Shown one piece after another: positions 7,337 to 14,170 of a DNA stretch of 16,988 bases. The notes below the pieces were generated by a model that was not told the DNA's origin, ran no database searches, and saw nothing but the letters and a program-made list of their open reading frames with translations. Source of the DNA: DATELY01 sp035276085 (GTDB taxonomy: Bacteria > Pseudomonadota > Gammaproteobacteria > Steroidobacterales > Steroidobacteraceae); assembly GCA_035276085.1 (NCBI GenBank), contig DATELY010000240.1:1-16988 (forward strand), in the 5' to 3' direction. Positions within the stretch are counted from its first letter, which is position 1, and each line of letters opens with the position of its first letter. A program made the position numbers and the translations under genes.

Positions 7337-7357
7337 GAAACAGTGAGGAGCGAAATC

Positions 7358-7831
7358 ATGACTACCAGATCTTGGCAAACAAGTGGCGTGGCAATCGCGG
7401 CGCTGCTGAGCGCGGCGTGCGCCACGACGGGTACAGGAACGGGCGAGCCGCGTGGGGGCGGCCCTGATGTGCGCTTCGACTGGAAAGCCGAAGACGCCGT
7501 CAAAGGTCAGATGACCGCCACGTTCGCGGACGGCAAGAGTTACTCCGGCCAGCTCTTCCAGATCACACGCGATACGCGCGTGGATGACGTTGGGCCATTA
7601 TGGACCGGCTGGCGCAGACACTGGGGTGGATGGCCGTACTGGGATGAGGGCCCAGAGTTCATCACGCACTATTCAGGACGCGTGGTTGCGAATTTGAGTG
7701 GTTCCGACGGCGATCACATGCGCTGCAACTTCCGCCTCATGGACCCATCGCGGGGCATGGCCGGCGGCGGCCAGGGCAAGTGTCAGCTCTCCGATGGACC
7801 TACCATCGACGCGACGTTTCCCTCCGCGTGA
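7358..7831 (+). CDS. Small Trp-rich lipoprotein of unknown function
   Basis: This is a 157-residue protein from ATG 7358, with TGAGGAG 7 nt upstream. An ATG five codons earlier lies ahead of that site and is unlikely. A short signal peptide ends in LLSAAC, so C21 is the likely lipidated residue. A Gly/Thr-rich linker (22-40) follows, then a compact beta-rich domain with GKSYSGQLFQIT, an aromatic stretch (LWTGWRRHWGGWPYW) and HYSGRVVANLSGSDGDHMRC near the end. Two cysteines in the mature domain could pair. I do not recognise a named family. It is probably anchored in the outer membrane facing the periplasm. It converges on the response regulator gene with 11 nt between stops. Confidence 0.72.
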   Translation: MTTRSWQTSGVAIAALLSAACATTGTGTGEPRGGGPDVRFDWKAEDAVKGQMTATFADGKSYSGQLFQITRDTRVDDVGPLWTGWRRHWGGWPYWDEGPEFITHYSGRVVANLSGSDGDHMRCNFRLMDPSRGMAGGGQGKCQLSDGPTIDATFPSA

Positions 7832-7842
7832 GCGCGATGCTT

Positions 7843-8568
7843 TCAGCGTACGACCTTGACCGGGGCGTCGAAGTAATAGCCGACGCCCCGTTCGGTGCGG
7901 ATGAACGTGGGATGGGCCGGATCGGGTTCGATCTTGCGACGCAGACGCAGGATCTGTACGTCGATGGAGCGGTCGTACACTTCCGTGCTGTGCAGGCGCG
8001 ACAGGTCGAGCAATTGATCGCGCGTCAGGATGCGCTGGGGGGAGGACAGGAACGCACACAGCAGGCTGAACTCGCCGCGCGAGATCTCGATGTGCTCGCC
8101 CTGCGGTGATTGCAGCCGATGCAGTCGCACGTTCAGCTCCCAGCCCGCGAACCGGTAGGCCCGCAGCGTCTCATCGCGCCCGAGTGTCACGACTTCCATC
8201 TGTGCCCGTCGCAGCACGGCGCGAATGCGCGCCAGCAATTCGCGCGGCGAGAACGGCTTGGTGACGTAGTCGTCCGCCCATAGCTCGAGGCCCATGATGC
8301 GATCGGCCTCCTCCGCGCGCCCGGTCAGCATCATGATGGGCACCTTCGAGTTCTGGCGGACCGTGCGCGCAAGGTGCATGCCGTCCTCGCCCGGAAGCCG
8401 CAGATCCAGCAGCAGCAGGTCGATGACCTCCCGCCCGAGGACGTCCAGCATCTGCTTGCCATTGCCGACTGCGGTGACCCGGAAGTCGTTTTGTGAGAGG
8501 TATTCGCTGACGAGGCTGCAGACATCGGGGTCGTCGTCGACCATCAGCACGTGAAGGGTTGTCGTCAT
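7843..8568 (-). CDS. OmpR/PhoB-family response regulator
   Basis: This 241-residue two-domain regulator has an N-terminal receiver domain (about 1-120) with the acidic pocket D11-D13, phosphoacceptor D55 in LLLLDLRLPG, T82 and K104 in YVTKPFSP. The C-terminal winged helix (about 140-235) ends with the typical SIDVQILRLRRKIEPDP and ERGVGYYF motifs. It is a DNA-binding transcription factor controlled by phosphorylation. I chose ATG 8568; a TTG nine codons upstream is possible. It is divergent from the receiver/hybrid-kinase unit, which makes that kinase its likely but unproven partner. Confidence 0.93.
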   Translation of the reverse strand: MTTTLHVLMVDDDPDVCSLVSEYLSQNDFRVTAVGNGKQMLDVLGREVIDLLLLDLRLPGEDGMHLARTVRQNSKVPIMMLTGRAEEADRIMGLELWADDYVTKPFSPRELLARIRAVLRRAQMEVVTLGRDETLRAYRFAGWELNVRLHRLQSPQGEHIEISRGEFSLLCAFLSSPQRILTRDQLLDLSRLHSTEVYDRSIDVQILRLRRKIEPDPAHPTFIRTERGVGYYFDAPVKVVR

Positions 8569-8638
8569 GTTCACATCCGCACCTCGTAAGCCCAATGCAC
8601 GATTGCAAGCGACTCTTACCGCGCGATGCCGCGGCTCA

Positions 8639-8650
8639 TTACAAACGTAA
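8639..8650. promoter_or_regulatory. Small palindrome TTAC-AAAC-GTAA in the divergent regulatory gap
   Basis: This inverted repeat lies in the 173-nt space between the response regulator gene and the receiver gene. It may be a regulator site, for example for autoregulation. Four-base arms are weak evidence on their own. Confidence 0.25.
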
Positions 8651-8660
8651 CAACGATCGC

Positions 8661-8679
8661 GCGCAGCAACATGCTGCGC
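8661..8679. promoter_or_regulatory. Perfect 8-bp inverted repeat, candidate operator
   Basis: GCGCAGCA-ACA-TGCTGCGC sits midway between the divergent response regulator and receiver genes, about 90 nt from the regulator start and 60 nt from the receiver start. No T-run follows on either strand, so a dimeric protein site is at least as likely as a terminator. Confidence 0.45.
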
Positions 8680-8741
8680 TAATACCGCCGATGCTCAATG
8701 TAACCCTGAAGAACCACCCTGCGATGCATTGGAGAGGGGAT

Positions 8742-9149
8742 TTGAACCTGCATTCCCATGCGCAATGTTCGACACGCGGCGCGCGCCGCCGGGTGCTCGT
8801 GCTCGAATCCGACCGGCTGATCAAACAGCTGATCGTCGAATGGCTGGACATGGCCGGCTACGAGACGGTGTGTGCCAGCGACCCGACATCGGTGGCGCCG
8901 GTTGCCGGCATGGCGTGCGATCTGATGATCGCGGATGTACCTGCCCCATTCGAATCGGCACGGGAAGCGATAGCGCGGCTGGCACGCGCGCTGCCGGGCA
9001 CACCGGTCATCGCGATGTCCGCCGACGTGTTGGCGTCGGGCCCCTCTGCCTCGAATGCCATTGCGCGCGAGCTTGGCGCGGCAGCGGTACTCGTGAAACC
9101 ATTCACCCAGCACGCGCTGCTCGATGCGCTCCACCGCGCCCGAACCTGA
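8742..9149 (+). CDS. Stand-alone receiver-domain protein (CheY-like)
   Basis: From TTG 8742 this is a 135-residue single receiver domain with no output domain. RRVLVLESD carries the acid pair E22/D24. The phosphoacceptor is D65 in LMIADVPAP, the conserved hydroxyl residue is S93 in VIAMSAD, and K119 lies in VLVKPF. I chose TTG because GGAG (8731-8734) lies 7 nt upstream; the ATG at 8724 lies before that site and has none of its own, and the frame opens further upstream to 8559. The hybrid kinase gene starts 24 nt after the stop, so they form one transcription unit. The protein may take phosphate from that kinase as a shuttle or sink. Confidence 0.75.
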   Translation: MNLHSHAQCSTRGARRRVLVLESDRLIKQLIVEWLDMAGYETVCASDPTSVAPVAGMACDLMIADVPAPFESAREAIARLARALPGTPVIAMSADVLASGPSASNAIARELGAAAVLVKPFTQHALLDALHRART

Positions 9150-9173
9150 AGGTCGCAAGGTCGGCAAGCTCCC

Positions 9174-11798
9174 ATGGCCTCTAAGCTAACGCTGGCGCTA
9201 CGCGAGGGCGCGCGATACCTGACCCGGCTGCGCTCTTCGATCCTGCTGCCGTTCATCGTTCTCGGCTTGTCTCTCATCACGACGGGCGTCTGCTGGCATC
9301 TGGTCGTACAGCGAGACGAGAACAACGCGCGCACCGAGTTCGAAAGCCAGGCGCGCGCGAGCACCACGGAAATCCGGGAAGAGTTGCAAGGCTTCGAAGA
9401 GGTGCTGCTGGCGGGAGCCGGACTCCTGGTCGAGAGCGACACCGTGTCGCCGGAGGAATGGCGGCGCTTTGTCGAGCGGCTCGACCTGCGCCACGCTTAC
9501 CCCGGGATCGAGGCGGTGAACTACGCCGAGCGCGTCACACCGGACCAGATTGCAGCACTCCGTGGTCGCCTGCAGGCGAGCGGCAACGCGGAGTTCCGCA
9601 TCTGGCCCCCGAGCGCGGCTGACGAACACGTCATCGTCGTGCTGTCCGAACCGTTCGGCAGAGCGCGGAGCCGCGGCATCGGTTTCGACCTGATGTCGGA
9701 TCCGACGCGTCGCCGTGCACTCGAACGCGCGCGCGACACGGGCGCAGTGAGCTTGTCCGGCCGCGTGAATCTGCACATGGATGCGCTGCATCCGCGTCCG
9801 GCGCTTCTGATGTTCGTGCCCGTGTACCTGCGCGATCGATCGCCGGGCTCGCCGGAAGAGCGGCGTGCGGCGCTGATGGGCTACGTGATTGCGGCGTTTC
9901 ACGTGGACGACGTCGTTGCCGGCGCGCTGAAGCAACGGTCGCTGCCGCTCTCACTCTCCATCTGGGAGGGCACACGCAGGACGCCCGATACATTGATCTA
10001 CAGCTCGCCTGTGCGACGGACATCCGCTGTGGCCGCGCATGCGCCGACGTTGACGACGGACGTGCCGCTGTCCCTTTCGGGACAATACTGGACGCTGCAA
10101 TTCAGCGTGCGCAGGCGTGCTGCGATGATTCAACAGGGGAACGATCCCATCATCGCGCTCGCGGCGGGTATTCCGCTGTCGCTGCTGCTCTTTGGCATGA
10201 CGTGGTCGGAGGTGAGATTGCGCGCGCGCGCCGTGCGTCTGGCGGGCCAGATGACGGAGGCGGCGCGTAAACAGGCGCAGCTCCTGGAGCTCACTCACGA
10301 TACGGTGTTTCTGCGCGACAAGCAGAACGTCATCCGCTACTGGAATCGTGCCGCCAGCGACGCCTACGGCTTCAGCGCCGATGAGGCCATCGGTCGCACT
10401 TCCGACGATCTGCTGCAAACACGCTTTTCGCAACCGCGCGAGCAGATCTGGCGCGAGCTCGAGAACACCGGCCGCTGGGAAGGAGAGCTCATCCACACGC
10501 GCCGGGACGGCAGTGAGATCGTCGTCGCATCGCGCTGGGCCGTGCAGAGAGACGCGCAGGGCGAGATCGAGTCCGTCCTCGAGACGAACAACGATATTAC
10601 GGAGCGTCGCCGGTTGGAGGCGAGCCTGCTGCAGGCGCAGAAGCTCGAAGCAATGGGCACGCTGGCGGGCGGTGTGGCGCATGACTTCAACAACATTCTC
10701 GGTGCGGTGCTCGGTTACGGCGAGCTCGCGCAGAGCTCGGTGCCGGCCAACAGCGCCGTGCGCAGGTATATCGACAGCATGATGAGCGCGGGCCAGCGTG
10801 CGAAGTCTCTGGTCGAGCGGATCCTGGCGTTCAGTCGCAGCGGCGTCGGACCGCGCGTGCCGGTGCACGTACAGTCGGTCGTCGTGGAAGCGCTCGAAAT
10901 GCTGAGTGCCTCGCTGCCGGACAACATCCGGCTCGAACACACGCTTGCCGCCGATAACTCGGCGGTCATAGGCGACGCCACCCAGATCCATCAGGTCGTT
11001 CTCAATCTGTGCACGAATGCGGCCCAGGCCATGAGGGCCGGTGGTGTGCTGGATGTGCGGCTCGACATCGTGAGCTTCGATGCCCCGCGAACGATGATCA
11101 CCGGTGCGCTGCCGGCGGGAGAGTACGTGCACCTGCGTGTGCAGGACACCGGCAACGGCATCGAGCCGCAGCTGCGCGATCGCATTTTCGATCCCTTCTT
11201 CACGACGAAGGGCGTGGGCGTCGGCACGGGCCTGGGGCTCTCCCTGGTGCATGGCATCGTGATCGATCTCGGTGGCGGCGTGGACATGACGAGCGCATTG
11301 GGTCGCGGCACGACCTTCAGTGTCTACCTCCCGCGGCAGGGCTGTGTGGAGCCTGCATCGGTCGACGACGAACCGATGCCCCAAGGCAACGGCGCAGCCG
11401 TGATGCTGGTAGATGATGAAGAGGCGCTCGTGCGACTCGGCGAGGAGATGATCGCGAGGCTCGGCTACGAACCCGTCGGGTTCACGTCGGCAGCGGAGGC
11501 ACTCAAGGCGTTCCGCATCGACCCGCAGCGCTTCGCCGCGGTGCTGTCGGACGAAACCATGCCGGGCATGACCGGCTCACAGCTGGCGGAGCAGATCATT
11601 GCGCTGCGGCCCGATATTCCGATCATTCTGATGAGCGGTTACGCGGGGCCCACACTCGCGGCGCGTGCGCGCTCCGCAGGCGCTCGCGACGTGCTGAGCA
11701 AGCCCCTCGCGGCGCGGGACATTGCGCGCGCACTTGCAGGCGTCGTGGCCAATACTGGCAGCTACGCGTCTGCGGAAATATTCAAGCAATCCACGTGA
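9174..11798 (+). CDS. CHASE-PAS hybrid sensor histidine kinase with C-terminal receiver
   Basis: This is an 874-residue membrane sensor. Transmembrane helix 1 is at about residues 22-45. A periplasmic CHASE domain (about 70-300) includes YPGIEAVNYAERV and GFDLMSDPTRRRAL. Helix 2 is at about 325-343, then a PAS domain (about 365-478). The HisKA motif GTLAGGVAHDFNNIL contains the phosphorylated H503. The ATPase domain has N611/N615, D658-TGNG, FFTTKG and GTGLGLSLVHG. A receiver (about 741-858) has DDEE (748-750), D793 and K843. No HPt domain follows. CHASE sensors bind small extracellular ligands, unidentified here. The ribosome binding site is weak (AAGGTCGG). The product likely signals to the adjacent receiver protein or the divergent OmpR-type regulator. 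Confidence 0.92.
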   Translation: MASKLTLALREGARYLTRLRSSILLPFIVLGLSLITTGVCWHLVVQRDENNARTEFESQARASTTEIREELQGFEEVLLAGAGLLVESDTVSPEEWRRFVERLDLRHAYPGIEAVNYAERVTPDQIAALRGRLQASGNAEFRIWPPSAADEHVIVVLSEPFGRARSRGIGFDLMSDPTRRRALERARDTGAVSLSGRVNLHMDALHPRPALLMFVPVYLRDRSPGSPEERRAALMGYVIAAFHVDDVVAGALKQRSLPLSLSIWEGTRRTPDTLIYSSPVRRTSAVAAHAPTLTTDVPLSLSGQYWTLQFSVRRRAAMIQQGNDPIIALAAGIPLSLLLFGMTWSEVRLRARAVRLAGQMTEAARKQAQLLELTHDTVFLRDKQNVIRYWNRAASDAYGFSADEAIGRTSDDLLQTRFSQPREQIWRELENTGRWEGELIHTRRDGSEIVVASRWAVQRDAQGEIESVLETNNDITERRRLEASLLQAQKLEAMGTLAGGVAHDFNNILGAVLGYGELAQSSVPANSAVRRYIDSMMSAGQRAKSLVERILAFSRSGVGPRVPVHVQSVVVEALEMLSASLPDNIRLEHTLAADNSAVIGDATQIHQVVLNLCTNAAQAMRAGGVLDVRLDIVSFDAPRTMITGALPAGEYVHLRVQDTGNGIEPQLRDRIFDPFFTTKGVGVGTGLGLSLVHGIVIDLGGGVDMTSALGRGTTFSVYLPRQGCVEPASVDDEPMPQGNGAAVMLVDDEEALVRLGEEMIARLGYEPVGFTSAAEALKAFRIDPQRFAAVLSDETMPGMTGSQLAEQIIALRPDIPIILMSGYAGPTLAARARSAGARDVLSKPLAARDIARALAGVVANTGSYASAEIFKQST

Positions 11799-11824
11799 AT
11801 GGGGCTGACTTTGCCAAGGAAAGT

Positions 11825-11852
11825 CGCTACGCGGGTTCGAGCCCGCGTAGCG
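11825..11852 (-). terminator. Strong hairpin after tRNA-Ser, probably a two-way terminator
   Basis: Perfect 11-bp arms (CGCTACGCGGG at 11825-11835, CCCGCGTAGCG at 11842-11852) flank the loop TTCGAG. Read on the minus strand it begins 12 nt after the tRNA CCA end and is followed by ACTTTCCTT, a short T-rich tail. On the plus strand it lies 26 nt after the kinase stop codon but has no T-run, so termination is better supported for the tRNA. Confidence 0.65.
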
Positions 11853-11864
11853 GCATGACTTAGG

Positions 11865-11957
11865 TGGCGGAGAGGGAGGGATTCGAACCCTCGTAGGGAC
11901 GCAATGCCCTCAACCGATTTCGAGTCGGTGCCGTTATGACCGCTTCGGTACCTCTCC
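11865..11957 (-). tRNA. tRNA-Ser(CGA)
   Basis: This is a 93-nt type II tRNA. The acceptor stem pairs GGAGAGG with CCTCTCC, followed by discriminator G and an encoded CCA. The anticodon arm is ACCGA-CTCGAAA-TCGGT with anticodon CGA, which reads UCG serine codons. The long variable arm (AGGGC...CCCT) is diagnostic of tRNA-Ser, and the T arm is GAGGG-TTCGAAT-CCCTC. The gene is intact. tRNA-Ser genes are common integration sites, but I see no integrase or duplicated 3' end here. Confidence 0.97.
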
Positions 11958-12185
11958 GAGGGGGGCGGATTGTGGGGGAATGGGGGTGAGTGCGTAAAGA
12001 GTCTCTATGCCCGCCGAACCGTTGAGCTCGCAGCGTAACTTGCGCGTGCGTTCCTTCCCTTGCGAAGCGGGGGCCGCTCCTGCGCATCCATGCGCCCCGC
12101 GCCATTCGTGCATCCCTGCACATCAGAAGGACAGGATGGGGGTGCTCAATCGAGTGGCGGTGCCGTCCATCTGCCCCCACCCTAG

Positions 12186-12210
12186 CCCTCCCCCGCTTCA
12201 CAGGGGAGGG
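12186..12210. repeat. REP-like G/C-rich hairpin after tagH
   Basis: CCCTCCCC (12186-12193) pairs perfectly with GGGGAGGG (12203-12210) around a 9-nt loop. It is preceded by CCCCCACCCTAG. This wording is like the abundant intergenic repeats of many GC-rich proteobacteria. It starts 18 nt beyond the tagH stop codon and may end that transcript, though there is no T-run. The rest of the 271-nt gap between tRNA-Ser and tagH shows nothing I can name. Confidence 0.55.
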
Positions 12211-12228
12211 GACAGGAAAGTGCAGGTG

Positions 12229-13623
12229 TCACTTCTTCTTTTTCGGCTCGCCCACCTTTTCTGCGTACGCGCGTGCGAACTCCTCCGCGAAAATCGGCGG
12301 CAGGCCTTGTTCGTTGCGCTGGTTCAGGACCTGATAGAACTCGATGTACAGGTCCCAGTACTTCATGCGGTTGGTCGCGCCGAGGAGCGGACCGCGCTTG
12401 AGACCGCGATCGAAGCGTTCCTGCAATTCGCCGGGCTCGATGCGGTTCATCATCTCGTCGATGGCGGACTGCACCGCGCCACCGAGGGCTTGCTGGTGCA
12501 GTTTCAGATCGGCGAAGGAACTGCGGATGGCCTCGATCGGCCCGAGGTAGCGGGTGCTGTGCGCGTCCAGGAGCTTCAGCACGGCCTCATCCACGCTGGC
12601 CGAGAACTTCAACGGGTTGTTTTCCGTGGGCTGGATCGTCGTTTGCGACAGGCGCAGGCGCGTCTTGGTGTCGGAGCGGCTCTTGAGTGCTTCCATCAGG
12701 CCGAGCACCACTTCGCGGACCATCTGACCGGCGAGTGTCAGGACGGCGTTTTGTGCGTCCATGGGGAGGGCAGTGGGATCGATTCCTGCGCCGCGGCAGA
12801 ACGCATCGAGACCCTCGCCAGCGGTATCGGTCGCCCGACGCGGCTTCTCGACCGGGGCCGGGGCAGCAGGAGCGGATTCGCGAGCCAACGCTGCCGGCGA
12901 ACCGGGCACGCCCATGGTGCGGCGATCGTACGGCCGCGTCTGCATCTGCCAGTCGTCGGACGACTTCTCAGGCGGGGGCGATTTCTTGTCCCGCGCCACG
13001 GTGCGCTGGGCTCCGTCATCGGTGGTTTCCAGCAACGAGGCGAATCCCTCGCGCATCGCGCCCAGGCTGGACTTCGCTTGTGGTGCCTCGACCGACATCG
13101 AGTCGGAGAGCTCGAAGCCATGCACCACGGGTGTCTGGCGCCGGATCGCCGATTCGCTCAACAGGTCGGTGATATCCAGGTCTTCGCCGAGATCGTCGAT
13201 CGTCGGTTCGATGACGCGCGGTTTGGGCGCGCGGCGCTTGTTGCCGGCGACGGCGGGCGGCGCGGGCATCTGGCCACTTGCGTCGGGCGAGAAGTCGTTA
13301 CGCTCATCGATGCTGACGAGGACTTCGTAGTCCCCGAAACGCAGGCGATCGCCATCGCGCAGTGTGTAGGCGCCTTCGACGGAGATGGGGGTGTCCCCGC
13401 CATTCACGAACACGCCGTTGGTGCTGGTGTCCTCGAGCACCCATTGGCCGGTGCGGAAGACGACCTTGGCGTGATGGCTGGAGACGTAGCGATCCGGATC
13501 CGGGAGAATCCAGTCATTATCCTGAGCGCGGCCGATGCGGCCGCCGGTCACGCCGAATAGGCACGAGCTGCGCCGACCGAGCGCCTTGTATTGATCGCTT
13601 ATGACACGCAGTTTCAGCGCCAT
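12229..13623 (-). CDS. tagH: Type VI secretion system FHA-domain protein TagH (orphan)
   Basis: This 464-residue protein has an N-terminal FHA phosphothreonine-binding domain (about 5-105). Its key residues are present: G31-R32 in GGRIGRAQDND, S49-H50 in VSSHHA, N69 in STNGVFVNG, then DGDRLRFGDYE. A disordered Pro/Ala-rich linker (about 108-280) follows. The C-terminal helical domain (about 285-457), with MDAQNAVLTLAGQMVRE and EEFARAYAEKV near its end, is the TagH/ImpI type. In T6SS the protein takes part in Ser/Thr-phosphorylation control of assembly. No other T6SS gene is in the window. I see no clear ribosome binding site before the ATG at 13623. The protein ends in a lysine tail. A general FHA scaffold role is an alternative. 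Confidence 0.85.
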   Translation of the reverse strand: MALKLRVISDQYKALGRRSSCLFGVTGGRIGRAQDNDWILPDPDRYVSSHHAKVVFRTGQWVLEDTSTNGVFVNGGDTPISVEGAYTLRDGDRLRFGDYEVLVSIDERNDFSPDASGQMPAPPAVAGNKRRAPKPRVIEPTIDDLGEDLDITDLLSESAIRRQTPVVHGFELSDSMSVEAPQAKSSLGAMREGFASLLETTDDGAQRTVARDKKSPPPEKSSDDWQMQTRPYDRRTMGVPGSPAALARESAPAAPAPVEKPRRATDTAGEGLDAFCRGAGIDPTALPMDAQNAVLTLAGQMVREVVLGLMEALKSRSDTKTRLRLSQTTIQPTENNPLKFSASVDEAVLKLLDAHSTRYLGPIEAIRSSFADLKLHQQALGGAVQSAIDEMMNRIEPGELQERFDRGLKRGPLLGATNRMKYWDLYIEFYQVLNQRNEQGLPPIFAEEFARAYAEKVGEPKKKK

Positions 13624-13670
13624 TGAAGGTGAGTCTCTCGCGCACGCCCAATCCCGGCGTCGCTGATTGG

Positions 13671-13698
13671 CTGACGCTCCTGAGCTGGGCTATGTAAT
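13671..13698 (+). promoter_or_regulatory. Possible promoter of the DUF1820 gene
   Basis: CTGACG (4/6 to the -35 consensus) and TGTAAT (5/6 to the -10) are separated by 16 bp, 37 nt before the start codon at 13735. The region also separates this gene from the divergent tagH. Only a moderate match. Confidence 0.3.
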
Positions 13699-13734
13699 AT
13701 GCCGCGCAGACTAACAACCCGACCTCCCGCGGAT

Positions 13735-14061
13735 ATGGCAGCGAGTCACATTTTCAAAGTCGCTTTTGCTAACCAAGGCAAGGTCTTCGAAATCTATGCC
13801 CGCAAGGTGAGCCACGGCTCGCTGTTCGGTTTCATCGAGGTCGAAGAGCTGATTTTCGGCGAGCGTTCGGCCGTGGTCGTGGATCCCAGCGAAGAGAAGA
13901 TCAAAGCCGAGTTCGAGGGCGTCAAACGCACGTTCCTGCCGATGCACTCCGTGCTGCGCATCGACGAAGTCCGCGAGCAGGGCGTGAGCAAGATCACCAC
14001 GCTCGAGGGCACTTCGAACGTTGCTCAATTTCCGCTGATGTACTCGCCGGACAAGAAGTAG
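13735..14061 (+). CDS. DUF1820 family protein
   Basis: This is a 108-residue protein of unknown function. It is almost wholly covered by the conserved DUF1820 pattern: HIFKVAFANQGKVFEIYAR, GFIEVEELIFGERS, VVVDPSEEKIKAEFEGVKR and MHSVLRIDEV. The family is a short cytoplasmic protein found mainly in gammaproteobacteria. I chose ATG 13735 because family members start just before the HI(F/Y)KV segment; ATG 13699 would add 12 residues that do not fit. No strong ribosome binding site precedes either start. The stop codon is 109 nt before purL and directly precedes the repeat structure there. Confidence 0.85.
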   Translation: MAASHIFKVAFANQGKVFEIYARKVSHGSLFGFIEVEELIFGERSAVVVDPSEEKIKAEFEGVKRTFLPMHSVLRIDEVREQGVSKITTLEGTSNVAQFPLMYSPDKK

Positions 14062-14063
14062 AA

Positions 14064-14162
14064 GCGGTTAGCGGTCAGCGGTTGGGAAGAGGATAATCGC
14101 GCGCTTCAGGGGCGGGGCGCACCAGCGCTCTGACCAACCGCCAACCGCCAACCGCCAACCGC
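14064..14162 (+). repeat. Heptamer tandem repeat with complementary partner in the purL leader
   Basis: CCAACCG is repeated four times without error at 14134-14161 (28 bp). Upstream, 14064-14085 holds three degenerate copies of GCGGTYN that are the complement of this repeat. The two arms can pair over 22 bp with 19 matches, enclosing a loop of about 50 nt. The left arm starts 3 nt after the DUF1820 stop, and the right arm ends 8-9 nt before the purL ATG. Confidence 0.75.
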
Positions 14163-14170
14163 CTTCCTAC

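Noticed and set aside
9951..11384. 477-residue minus-strand open frame rich in His and Arg
   Set aside because: Antisense of the hybrid kinase; long false frames are common at this GC content.
11865..11957. tRNA-Ser as an island attachment site
   Set aside because: No integrase gene and no repeat of the tRNA 3' end was seen in the window, so no island boundary is claimed.
12007..13560. 517-residue plus-strand open frame, longer than the gene opposite
   Set aside because: It lies opposite tagH, which has an intact FHA domain and TagH domain; the plus-strand translation has no recognisable domain.
14134..14161. Repeat array considered as a CRISPR or minisatellite locus
   Set aside because: The units are 7 bp with no spacers, so it is a simple tandem repeat and not a CRISPR array.
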